Shown piece after piece: positions 1 to 6,634 of a stretch of DNA of 34,380 nucleotides (positions are counted from its first letter, which is position 1; each line of letters begins with the position of its first letter). A program made the translations under genes and the position numbers. The DNA comes from Thermoplasmata archaeon (GTDB taxonomy: Archaea; Thermoplasmatota; Thermoplasmata; Lutacidiplasmatales; UBA184), in contig JASHTI010000044.1 in NCBI GenBank assembly GCA_030040625.1, positions 1 to 34,380 on the forward strand. Reading direction: 5' to 3'. Under the pieces are notes generated by a model. It was not told the origin of the DNA, did no database searches, and worked only from the letters and a program-made list of their open reading frames with translations.

Positions 1-555
1 TCGTCAGCTGGTTTCAGGCTCTTTTCACCTCCCTTCCGAGGTACTTTTCAGCGTTCGCTCGCGCTACTAATGCGCTATCGGTCTCGGGACGTATTTAGGA
101 TCGGAAGACTGTACCTCCCAGCTCCCCGCGCGATATCCAACGCACGGTACTCAGGATCCCTCCAATCCGGCCTCTTCCGTTCGCCTACGGGACTTTCACC
201 CTCTACGGTCCGACGTTCCAGGCACGTTCGGCTTGAGAAGCCTGCCGGTACGGAGGTCCACTACTCCACATCTCCCCGCCCTCGTCGGGTGGGGATTCGG
301 TTTGTCCTCTGCCGTTTTCGATCGCCTTTACTTACGGCATCTCGATTGATTTCTTGTCCTCCCCCTACTAGAATGCTTTACTTCGGGGGGTTCCCCTTCC
401 TTTCGGAATGTCCCTTGCGGGACCGGAGTTCCGATTCGGTGATCGGTGGACCACAGGTTCCTTGCGCCTACCCACCGCTTATCGCAGCTTGGCACGACCT
501 TCATCGGCGCCCGAGCCTAGCCATTCCCCAACTGACAGGAGTCAGCTACACTGAT
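1..555 (-). rRNA. 23S ribosomal RNA, 5' part (gene continues past left edge)
   Basis: The reverse complement reads as the first ~480 nucleotides of a large-subunit rRNA. Recognisable conserved blocks are GATGAAGGTCGTGCC with GCTGCGATAAGC just after it (about 477-512) and GAGCCTGAAACC near position 10, matching the order seen in E. coli 23S from about nt 20 to 470. Domain I segments CCGATAGCGCATTAGTAG and GAAAAGTACC lie between. The wording is archaeal rather than bacterial. The 5' end is estimated near 550-560 because the first ~20 nucleotides are variable. The rest of the gene runs off the left edge. No 16S rRNA or tRNA lies upstream; protein genes begin at 798 on the other strand, so the gene is transcribed on its own. 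Confidence 0.93.
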
Positions 556-720
556 TACGCTCGACAAGCGTCCAGAACGCGTGTGATCGGCGTCATCGGT
601 CCCCAGCGCCGGCACGGCGAAGGGACCCTCGCCCTTCCCCGGAGAGGCCCCGGCCTCCGCGGGTGCACGTGCCGACCGAACAGCTGCGCCGTGGCGCGGC
701 CTCGGTTTGTAGTGGACCTC

Positions 721-740
721 TCTATTAAGGCCTTTCGTGC
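721..740 (-). promoter_or_regulatory. Putative promoter of the 23S rRNA gene (BRE + TATA box)
   Basis: On the minus strand this reads GCACGAAAGGCCTTAATAGA: a purine-rich BRE-like stretch followed by an AT-rich box in very GC-rich surroundings. Transcription would start near 695-700, giving a leader of about 140 nucleotides before the mature 23S 5' end. It is the only AT-rich element between the rRNA and the divergent gene at 798. Basis: sequence pattern and archaeal promoter rules. Confidence 0.55.
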
Positions 741-797
741 GCGAAGCCGGGCCCCGGTCGGCCCGACGGGCCGCGCGGCGGTCGGGGGCCCGGCACG

Positions 798-1286
798 ATG
801 ACGGCGGTCGGCTGGGAGAACTTCTTCGTCGCCGAGGTCGGCGCCTCGGCAGCGCTCGCCGGGCTGCTGTTCGTGGGCCTGTCGCTGAACATGTCGAAGA
901 TCGTCGCCGCGGCGGCGCTCCCGAACCGGGCGCTGGAGGCGCTCGGACTGCTGGTGGCGATCCTGATCGTCGCCTCCACGCTGCTGGTCCCCGGCGAGGG
1001 GACCCGGCTGGAAGGGCTCCAGCTCGTCCTGATCGGCGGGACCGTCTGCGCCGTCACGACCGGGGTCAGCTATCGGAGCCTGCGCCTGGTCGAGCCGCGC
1101 TACCGACCGTTCCACGGGGTGGAGACCGCCCTGATCGGGCTCGCGACCGGCTTCTACGCGCTGTCGGGCGTCGTCCTGATCGCCTGGGGCGAGCCGGGCC
1201 TCTACCTCACCGTCCCGGCGGTGCTCGGCTCCTTCCTGATCGCGATCCTCGACTCCTGGGTCCTGCTCGTCGAGGTCAACCGCTGA
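798..1286 (+). CDS. Small membrane protein of unknown function, four predicted helices
   Basis: The 162-residue protein begins MTAVGWENFFVAEVGASAA and has about four or five hydrophobic segments (roughly residues 12-32, 48-65, 75-92, 108-130 and 135-155). It resembles a widespread family of small integral membrane proteins with an N-terminal WENFFVAE-type motif; no reaction is known to me for this family, and labels such as FtsH modulator given to relatives should not be trusted. It is the first gene after the divergent 23S promoter and ends 10 bases before the next gene, tag, so the two may be co-transcribed. The reading frame is open without interruption and the composition matches its neighbours. 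Confidence 0.7.
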   Translation: MTAVGWENFFVAEVGASAALAGLLFVGLSLNMSKIVAAAALPNRALEALGLLVAILIVASTLLVPGEGTRLEGLQLVLIGGTVCAVTTGVSYRSLRLVEPRYRPFHGVETALIGLATGFYALSGVVLIAWGEPGLYLTVPAVLGSFLIAILDSWVLLVEVNR

Positions 1287-1296
1287 GGTCTCCGAG

Positions 1297-2046
1297 ATGC
1301 CGACGCGCTGCCGATGGGCGGAGGGGGACCCGCTCCTTCGGGCCTACCACGACCAGGAGTGGGGCGTGCCGGAGACGGACGGACGCCGCCTGTGGGAGAA
1401 GCTGATGCTCGACGGCTTCCAGGCGGGCCTCTCCTGGCTGGTCGTGCTGCGCAAGCGGGAGGCGCTCCGGCGGAGCTTCCGCCGGTTCGACCCCGCGCGC
1501 GTCGCCCGGCTGGGCTCGGCGGAGGTCGCCCGGATGCTCCAGGACCCGGCGATCATCCGCTCGCGGGCGAAGATCACCGCCACGATCGGCGGCGCGCAGG
1601 CCTACCTGGCGATGCGCGACCGCGGGGAGGAGTTCTCCGCGATGCTCTGGCGGCTCGCGGGCGGACGCCCGGTGCAGAACTCAGGTCCGATCCCCGCGTC
1701 GACCCCCCTCTCCGAGCGGATCTCACGGGAGCTCAAGGCCCGGGGGTTCCGCTTCGTGGGCCCGACGATCGTCTACGCCTGGATGCAGGCGGTCGGCATG
1801 GTGAACGACCACGCTCCGGGCTGCTACCGACGGCCGGTCGTCGCCCGGCTCGGACGACGATTCACCCCGCCCGAGGGCCCCGGCGCGCCGTCTAGCGCCG
1901 GAGCGCCGCCGCCCAGGCGCGGTGGTGCGGACCCTCGTAGCGCGCCGCGGCGTACCGGCAGAGCCCGTCGCCGTTCGGGGCGCAGCCGGCGCAGTTCCGC
2001 TCGGCCGGGACCGGCGCGCGGACAGCGTCGGCGCGGACCGTCGTGA
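1297..2046 (+). CDS. tag: DNA-3-methyladenine glycosylase I
   Basis: Base-excision repair enzyme that removes 3-methyladenine from alkylated DNA. The fold-defining zinc-snap ligands of the Tag family are visible: Cys5 (MPTRCRW), His18 (YHDQEWG), and the pair His172 and Cys176 (NDHAPGC). The hydrophobic FQAGLSW segment (residues 41-47) is also typical. E. coli Tag has 187 residues and ends shortly after the HxxxC pair; here the frame runs on to 249 residues. The last ~55 residues are low-complexity Arg/Pro/Gly and overlap the end of the convergent Cas4-like gene by 155 bases. A TAG in another frame at 1893-1895 would give a normal-length protein, so the tail is probably the result of a one-base frameshift or sequencing error. 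Confidence 0.9.
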   Translation: MPTRCRWAEGDPLLRAYHDQEWGVPETDGRRLWEKLMLDGFQAGLSWLVVLRKREALRRSFRRFDPARVARLGSAEVARMLQDPAIIRSRAKITATIGGAQAYLAMRDRGEEFSAMLWRLAGGRPVQNSGPIPASTPLSERISRELKARGFRFVGPTIVYAWMQAVGMVNDHAPGCYRRPVVARLGRRFTPPEGPGAPSSAGAPPPRRGGADPRSAPRRTGRARRRSGRSRRSSARPGPARGQRRRGPS

Positions 2047-2689
2047 GCGCATAGCGGAGCCAGCCGGCCTCCGCCTCGCCGTACGGGACCTCCACCCAGC
2101 CCTCGTGCAGGCCGTCGCCCGCGGCGTCCCCGTAGAGGATGATCCCGTAGCGGGGCCGGCGGCCGAACGCCGCCTCGACCAGGCGGCACTGGGCGATCGC
2201 CTGCACGGTGTCGAAGAGGCGCCCGTGCGCCTCGTGGTAGCCGACGAACAGGTGGGTCGCCTTGTACTCCAGCGGGACGAGCTCGCGGCCCGCCAGCGCG
2301 ACGACGAGATCCGGGCGCCCGGCGAAGCCGAGCGCCGGGTCGACGAGGTTCTCCGGAGCCTGGCGGAAGCGGGGGTCGAGCCGGATCTGCTCCGGCGGGA
2401 ACAGGACCGGAAGGTCGTCCTCCTGCGCGTCCTCGTAGACGAGCTGGTCTCCGGCGCCGAAGGCGAGGCGTCCCTGGTTGACCCGCACGGCGCCGAGCGG
2501 CGGGGCGAGCAGCGGGGAGTGCCGGAGCGGCACCACATCCGCCGGGGTCCGCACGGCCGCCGGAACGCCGGTCGCGTCACGGTGGCGGCGGGACTTCTCG
2601 AGCTCCATCTCGTGCGGGCAACGGAAGTAGGCGACCAGGTCGTGCGGCGTCAGGTGCTCGGCGGGTACGGCGACAGGGGGGGCGAGCAT
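1892..2689 (-). CDS. Cas4-like PD-(D/E)XK nuclease with Fe-S cysteine set
   Basis: The 265-residue protein has the parts of a Cas4/RecB-like exonuclease: an early cysteine (C24, YFRCPHE), GRPD with catalytic Asp127, an E-x-K pair at E141/K143 (EYKAT), and a C-terminal CxxC...C set (C233, C236, C244). One early plus three late cysteines is the pattern that binds [4Fe-4S] in Cas4 and AddB. No cas1, cas2 or CRISPR repeats occur in this window, so a solitary role in DNA repair or processing is as likely as CRISPR adaptation. Start: ATG at 2689 was chosen because the frame further upstream lies inside the nucleotidyltransferase gene, whose stop is 23 bases away. It is the last gene of a three-gene minus-strand operon. 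Confidence 0.75.
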   Translation of the reverse strand: MLAPPVAVPAEHLTPHDLVAYFRCPHEMELEKSRRHRDATGVPAAVRTPADVVPLRHSPLLAPPLGAVRVNQGRLAFGAGDQLVYEDAQEDDLPVLFPPEQIRLDPRFRQAPENLVDPALGFAGRPDLVVALAGRELVPLEYKATHLFVGYHEAHGRLFDTVQAIAQCRLVEAAFGRRPRYGIILYGDAAGDGLHEGWVEVPYGEAEAGWLRYALTTVRADAVRAPVPAERNCAGCAPNGDGLCRYAAARYEGPHHRAWAAALRR

Positions 2690-2712
2690 CGCCCGAGCCT
2701 GCCGGTCTCGGT

Positions 2713-3678
2713 CTAAGAAGGTGCGGCTCCAGCGGAACCGCCCGCGGGGCGGCTGGACGGGTCCGCCGCGCGCCGGAGCGCGGCGCGGTCGCCCGCCGAC
2801 AGCGCGCTCTGTGCGAGGAGGACCTCGAGCAGCTCGCGATCGCTCCCGCCGAGCCGCACGGCGGCCCGCAGCGCGGCGTCGAGCGCCGCGGGACGGTGCC
2901 GCTCCTGCGCCCGCACCATGGCGTACTCGGGCCGGCTCACCTCGATCTCGGTCCCCTCGAAGTTCACGCAGGCCGTTCGGGCGGCCCCCGGTACGCCCGA
3001 GAACTCCGGCCACCGCAGGTCCGTGCGCTCCTCGAGCGGAACGGACCACTCGACCCGCAGCCCGTCACGAGGGGAGCCGACGAAGGCCCGGGCGCCGACG
3101 ACCAGCCGCTCCCCCGGCGGCCAGTCGGTCGGGGCGACCGGCTCGACGAGGTACTCCGCGAGCAGCGTGCCGAGCCGATCGACGCCGGCACGGCTCGTTC
3201 CCAGGTCGATGTCGTTCGGCGTTCCGCCCCCGCCCGCGAGGGTGACCCCCGCCGAGCCGCCGATGTACCAGGGGATCCCTTCGGACCGAAGGGGGCCGGC
3301 GATCCGTCCGACCAGCTCACGGAACCCGCTCTCGAACGGCACCGGCGCCCCCGCGTAGAGCTGGCGGAGCATCGTCTCGAGGACGAACCGGTGGCGGGCG
3401 TAGGCGGCGCGTACCCGGCCGGTCCCGGCGAACGGAAGGAGGTAGCGCCGATGCCAGCAGCGGGGTCCGCCGAACATGCACGGCGCCGCCGGGTGAACGA
3501 ACCCGAGCGGCTCCAGTGACCCGATCGGAGGGCCGCCGGCGTCGTCCCCGCCGTCCTGCGCGTGGTGCGTGAACGTCGTCGCCTCCCCGAGGCGGTCGAT
3601 CGAAAGCTGGTGAAGGAACCCACCCCCGAGGTCCGGCCCGCTGAGCATCTCGCTCGGGGCGGGAGGGCTCGCGGGCAT
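2713..3678 (-). CDS. Nucleotidyltransferase-fold protein with Cys/His-containing N-terminus
   Basis: The 321-residue protein contains GGSAGVTLAGGG then NDIDL (around residues 135-155), which matches the GGxxG...DxD signature of minimal or AbiEii-type nucleotidyltransferases, where the Asp pair binds metal. Such proteins transfer a nucleotide to a protein or RNA, but the target cannot be read from the sequence. The N-terminal ~90 residues are unusual: a THHAQDGGDD stretch is followed by CMFGGPRCWHRRYL, a possible metal site. It sits between a class II amidotransferase (21-base gap) and a Cas4-like nuclease (23-base gap), all on the same strand. An alternative start is at 3648. The function is unknown; the fold call is moderate. 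Confidence 0.6.
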   Translation of the reverse strand: MPASPPAPSEMLSGPDLGGGFLHQLSIDRLGEATTFTHHAQDGGDDAGGPPIGSLEPLGFVHPAAPCMFGGPRCWHRRYLLPFAGTGRVRAAYARHRFVLETMLRQLYAGAPVPFESGFRELVGRIAGPLRSEGIPWYIGGSAGVTLAGGGGTPNDIDLGTSRAGVDRLGTLLAEYLVEPVAPTDWPPGERLVVGARAFVGSPRDGLRVEWSVPLEERTDLRWPEFSGVPGAARTACVNFEGTEIEVSRPEYAMVRAQERHRPAALDAALRAAVRLGGSDRELLEVLLAQSALSAGDRAALRRAADPSSRPAGGSAGAAPS

Positions 3679-3699
3679 CGGGAGGCGGGCCGGCCGGTC

Positions 3700-4566
3700 C
3701 TAGGTCGGCGGGGGATCGAGCTCCAGGGTCCGGGGCAGCGGGATGGCTCCGGTCTTGACGTCCACGTGGCCGTCGGCGCGGACGGCGTGCAGGTACTGGC
3801 CGCTGTGCAGGGAGGTCCAGCCCCCGCGCTCCCCGTCGAACGGCTCGCTTCCGACGATGACGTGGTGCGGGCTGGCGAGGTAGGTCATCTCGTAGTACCT
3901 CCGGCCGGCGTCCAAGAGACCCGGTCCATGGTCTCCGGTCCACAGGCAGAACGCCCAGAGGTCGGACGGGGACGGGGCGAACAGGACGTTCAGGCCGGAG
4001 AACGGCGGCAGTCGCGGATGGCCGAGCGCCTGCCAGACGCGCACCAGGTCCTCGACGCAATGGACGTAGCCCCGGAGCGGATCGTGCGTCTCTTCGGTGT
4101 TGCGCACCAGGAGCCAGAAGAGGACCTCGCTATCGTTCACCCCGCGCACCTGGCCCTCGTGGACCCCGAGGAACGGTCGCGTCTCGACCGGGAACGGGAT
4201 CGAGCCGTTGTGGGCGAACAGGGCCGCGTGGGAGTCGAACGGCTGGGAGTTCTCGGGCCCCAGCAGCTTCTCCGCCGGCAGGTTCAGCGGATTGCTGGCG
4301 TGCCGCAGGTGCCCCAGGACGAGCGGCGGTTCGCTCGCCTCGGCCGCCTTCACGAAGCGCGGACGCTCCGACTCCTCGAACGCCCCGTGGATCCCCTTCT
4401 CGACGTGGGGCCGGCCCGTCGGCGTGAACCAGCCGATGCCCCAGCCGTCGCGCTGGGCGGTCTCGGGGGTCGCGTGCGACTGGGCGAGCAGGGAGCGGTC
4501 GGCGCGGACCAGCCAGGCGTCGGCTGGGTGGACATCCGTCGTCAGCAGGCCGAAGAGTCGACACAC
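3700..4566 (-). CDS. Class II glutamine amidotransferase (YafJ/GAT_4 family)
   Basis: Members of this family hydrolyse glutamine with an N-terminal nucleophile cysteine. Here Cys2 follows the start Met (MCRLFGL), as needed after Met removal. Further family signatures are RDGWGIGWF (residues 39-47), GHLRHAS (about 85-91) and FAHNGSI (117-123), and NDSEVLFWLL later on. At 288 residues it is the usual length of a stand-alone YafJ-like protein with no second synthetase domain, so the ammonia acceptor is not known. It is the first gene of the operon leading to the nucleotidyltransferase and Cas4-like genes. A TATA-like element centred 27 bases upstream suggests a leaderless mRNA beginning at this ATG. 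Confidence 0.85.
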   Translation of the reverse strand: MCRLFGLLTTDVHPADAWLVRADRSLLAQSHATPETAQRDGWGIGWFTPTGRPHVEKGIHGAFEESERPRFVKAAEASEPPLVLGHLRHASNPLNLPAEKLLGPENSQPFDSHAALFAHNGSIPFPVETRPFLGVHEGQVRGVNDSEVLFWLLVRNTEETHDPLRGYVHCVEDLVRVWQALGHPRLPPFSGLNVLFAPSPSDLWAFCLWTGDHGPGLLDAGRRYYEMTYLASPHHVIVGSEPFDGERGGWTSLHSGQYLHAVRADGHVDVKTGAIPLPRTLELDPPPT

Positions 4567-4587
4567 GCCCGACCGAGCCGGGTCGCG

Positions 4588-4598
4588 TAGATAACGGC
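4588..4598 (-). promoter_or_regulatory. Putative TATA box of the amidotransferase operon
   Basis: The minus strand reads CCGTTATCTAC, an AT-rich island centred about 27 bases before the ATG at 4566. This is the spacing expected for a leaderless archaeal transcript. Confidence 0.45.
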
Positions 4599-4679
4599 CC
4601 TCCGCGCGGGGACCCTGGTGGCCCTCCCGCCAGCAATCATTTAGAAGGCCCCGCGGGCTAGTCCCTTCGGGAACGGGCG

Positions 4680-5009
4680 ATGGTCGCGGTCGAGGTGACT
4701 CCGGCGGCGCGGGATCAGGTCCTCAAGATCATGGACCGGCAGCAGAAGCCCGGCGCGGCGCTCCGGCTCTACGTGCAGGGAGGCGGCTGCTCGGGACTCA
4801 CCTACGGCATGAGCTTCGACCACCAGGAGACCGGGGACGAGGTCGCCTACCGGGACGGGGGCCTGACCGTCGTCGTCGACCGGGCCAGCGCTCCGCTGCT
4901 CGACGGGCTCCGGGTCGATTTCCTGCTCGGCCTCGAGCAGTCCGGCTTCAAGATCGTGAACCCGAACGCGAAGGCGACCTGCTCGTGCGGCAAGTCGTTC
5001 TCGGCCTAG
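4680..5009 (+). CDS. A-type iron-sulfur carrier (IscA/ErpA/HesB family)
   Basis: A 109-residue protein of normal family length. A-type carriers hold Fe or a [2Fe-2S]/[4Fe-4S] cluster and hand it to client enzymes. All three conserved cysteines are present: C37 in GGGCSGL and C101/C103 in the C-terminal CSCGKSF. The genome needs such carriers for the Fe-S-rich hydrogenase and ferredoxin oxidoreductase found later in this window. A TATA-like sequence (CATTTAGAA, 4638-4646) lies 34-42 bases upstream. The next gene is a divergent paralogue 72 bases downstream, with its own promoter. The assignment is secure; the partner proteins are not known. Confidence 0.93.
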   Translation: MVAVEVTPAARDQVLKIMDRQQKPGAALRLYVQGGGCSGLTYGMSFDHQETGDEVAYRDGGLTVVVDRASAPLLDGLRVDFLLGLEQSGFKIVNPNAKATCSCGKSFSA

Positions 5010-5029
5010 TGCGCGGCGGGCCACCGCGC

Positions 5030-5037
5030 TTTATACT
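5030..5037 (+). promoter_or_regulatory. Putative TATA box of the Gly/Cys-rich IscA paralogue
   Basis: TTTATACT stands out in GC-rich DNA. Initiation about 25 bases downstream (near 5058-5062) would give a ~20-base leader that carries the Shine-Dalgarno sequence at 5068-5072. This rules out an upstream in-frame TTG at 5055 as the start. Confidence 0.55.
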
Positions 5038-5067
5038 CGGCACGGCGTCTAGGCTTGGGGTACGGAA

Positions 5068-5072
5068 GGAGG
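5068..5072 (+). promoter_or_regulatory. Shine-Dalgarno GGAGG deciding the start at 5082
   Basis: GGAGG ends nine bases before ATG at 5082. It is a clear ribosome-binding site in a genome where many genes seem leaderless, and supports 5082 over the earlier TTG at 5055. Confidence 0.6.
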
Positions 5073-5081
5073 GCCCCGCGC

Positions 5082-5522
5082 ATGAGCGATAGTGAAGGAT
5101 TGAAACTCAACGTTACGCAAGAGGCGCAGGATCAGGTCCGGGAGCTCATCAAGGGCCAGAAGCCCGGAACGGCGGTCCGCGTCTACCTCCAGTCCGGGGG
5201 CGGCGGCGGTGGCTGCGGCTCCGGCGGCGGTGGCTGCGGATCGGGAGGCTGCAACTGTGGCGACAGCCACGGCGGCGGCGGCCCGGCGTTCGGGATGGCG
5301 TTCGACCGGCCCCGCAACGGCGACCAGGTCGTTCCGATCGACGGCTTCTCGATCGTCGTCGACGATCTGAGCGCGGAGCTCCTGAAGGGCGCGACGATCG
5401 ACTACGTCCAGGACCTGAACGCCTCCGGATTCAAGATCACCTCGCTGACGGCGCCGACCCCCCCGACGGGGGCCGGTGGCGGTGGCTGCGGGTGCGGATC
5501 CGGCGGCTGCGGGTGCGGCTAG
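5082..5522 (+). CDS. IscA/HesB-like protein with Gly/Cys-rich loop and tail
   Basis: The 146-residue protein is clearly a paralogue of the preceding A-type carrier: the N-terminal helix region (VTQEAQDQVRELI), GMAFDRPRNGD and the LNASGFKI segment align with LTYGMSFDHQETGD and LEQSGFKI of the neighbour. The usual GGCSGL loop is replaced by a run of about 30 Gly/Cys/Ser residues (about 38-67) with C45, C52, C57 and C59. The C-terminus, normally CxCGxSF, is a second Gly/Cys tail with C136, C138, C143 and C145. That makes eight cysteines, all inside glycine-rich segments. It may hold more than one metal or cluster, or a different one. Function is inferred only from family membership. Confidence 0.85.
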   Translation: MSDSEGLKLNVTQEAQDQVRELIKGQKPGTAVRVYLQSGGGGGGCGSGGGGCGSGGCNCGDSHGGGGPAFGMAFDRPRNGDQVVPIDGFSIVVDDLSAELLKGATIDYVQDLNASGFKITSLTAPTPPTGAGGGGCGCGSGGCGCG

Positions 5523-5574
5523 ACCGGGCCCGTCCAACCCCTTCCCCCCTTCTCCGCGACGCGGGCGCGCGACG

Positions 5575-5585
5575 CCGCTAAGCGG
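5575..5585 (+). promoter_or_regulatory. Putative TATA-like element before the toroid protein
   Basis: CCGCTAAGCGG is centred about 27 bases before the GTG at 5607, matching leaderless spacing. The same CGCTTAGCG-type core is found before the acetate-CoA ligase gene at 14491-14499. Confidence 0.35.
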
Positions 5586-5606
5586 ACGCGTCGCTACGCT
5601 GCCGAT

Positions 5607-6587
5607 GTGCCCTCCGCTCGCAAGCGTTCCGGCGCTGCGCCGGCGGTCGTCGACTGGCTGCTGGAGCCGGAACAGCCGGCGGTCCGCTACCGGACGCTGA
5701 CCGAGCTACTCGGGCGCCCCGCCGCGGACCCGGAGGTCCGGGCCGCCCGATCGGCGATCCCGAAGGTCGGGTTCGTCCCCGCGTTGATGGAGGGGCGCAC
5801 GCCGGACGGCGGGTGGAGCGCGGACCGCACCCTGTACGTGCCGAAGTACCTCTCCACCAACTGGCGAATGAACGTCCTGGCCGACCTCGGCGTCGACCGT
5901 TCCTGGCCGGCGATCGCGAAGTCGAGCGAGTTGTGGATGGCGCGATACCCGCTCGCCGGCGGCGGCGTCGGCGGCAACTCGAAGGGGACCGGCCACCACT
6001 GCCTGGTCGGGAGCATGACCCGCTCGCTGATCCGGCTCGGCTACGGCGACGACCCGCGGATCCGTCGGAGCCTCGACTGGCTGGTCGAGACGGCCGACCC
6101 GAAGGGGGGCTGGTCTTGCTTCGGCCGCGGTCGCAACCTCGACTCCTGGGAGGGGCTGAGCGCCTTCGCGGCGTACCCCCGCGACCGATGGACCGCGCCG
6201 ATGCAGCGGACCGTGGAGCGGGCGAGCGAGTTCTTCCTGGAGCGGGAGCTGCACCGGCAGGGGGCCGAGTACCCGCCGTGGTTCCGCTTCCACTATCCGG
6301 TCCACTACTACTACGATCTCCTGATCGGGCTCGATCTGCTCACGTCGCTCGGGTACTCCGACGACCGCCGATTGCGGTTCGCCCGCGAACACCTCCTCGC
6401 GAAGCGCCGACCGGACGGCCGCTGGCTCCTCGACGCTCAGCACCCGGATGTCGAGGGGGGCATGGCGGCGTGGTTCGCGCGACACCCGAAGGACCGGCCG
6501 ACCCCGCTGGAGCTCGAGGCGGCCGGCGCGCCGAGCAAGCTCGTGACCCTGACGGCCCTCAAGGTGCTCGCCCGACTCGGCGCTTAG
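5607..6587 (+). CDS. Terpenoid-cyclase/prenyltransferase-like alpha-toroid protein
   Basis: The 326-residue protein resembles the alpha/alpha-toroid of squalene-hopene cyclases and protein prenyltransferases, with repeated helical units each carrying a G-G-W or similar turn (TPDGGWSAD near 66-74, DPKGGWSCFG near 165-174, RPDGRWLLD near 272-280). No DxDD cyclase motif is visible, so I do not claim cyclase activity; many stand-alone proteins of this fold are uncharacterised. Full squalene cyclases are about twice this length. The GTG start is supported by a TATA-like element about 27 bases upstream. The next gene starts 47 bases downstream with its own promoter-like element. Fold call fair, function unknown. 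Confidence 0.6.
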   Translation: MPSARKRSGAAPAVVDWLLEPEQPAVRYRTLTELLGRPAADPEVRAARSAIPKVGFVPALMEGRTPDGGWSADRTLYVPKYLSTNWRMNVLADLGVDRSWPAIAKSSELWMARYPLAGGGVGGNSKGTGHHCLVGSMTRSLIRLGYGDDPRIRRSLDWLVETADPKGGWSCFGRGRNLDSWEGLSAFAAYPRDRWTAPMQRTVERASEFFLERELHRQGAEYPPWFRFHYPVHYYYDLLIGLDLLTSLGYSDDRRLRFAREHLLAKRRPDGRWLLDAQHPDVEGGMAAWFARHPKDRPTPLELEAAGAPSKLVTLTALKVLARLGA

Positions 6588-6602
6588 CGCGCCGTCGCCG
6601 AG

Positions 6603-6614
6603 CCCTTTAGAGGG
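6603..6614 (+). promoter_or_regulatory. Putative TATA box of the adenylate cyclase gene
   Basis: CCCTTTAGAGGG is centred about 27 bases before the GTG at 6635, as expected for a leaderless transcript. Confidence 0.45.
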
Positions 6615-6634
6615 CCGGGGCGCGTCCGTCCGGC

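Noticed and set aside
70..801. A 243-residue open frame on the plus strand across the rRNA region
   Set aside because: It is the antisense of the 23S rRNA gene plus its leader; the coding pattern is an accident of GC content and the rRNA match is clear.
1892..2689. CRISPR-Cas adaptation locus
   Set aside because: Only a Cas4-like nuclease is present. No repeats with regular spacing and no cas1 or cas2 are visible anywhere in the window.
5200..5290. Short tandem repeat or collagen-like gene in the GGCGGC-rich region
   Set aside because: The repeat sits inside a complete IscA-fold reading frame whose flanks align with the neighbouring paralogue, so it is an insert in that protein and not an independent repeat element.
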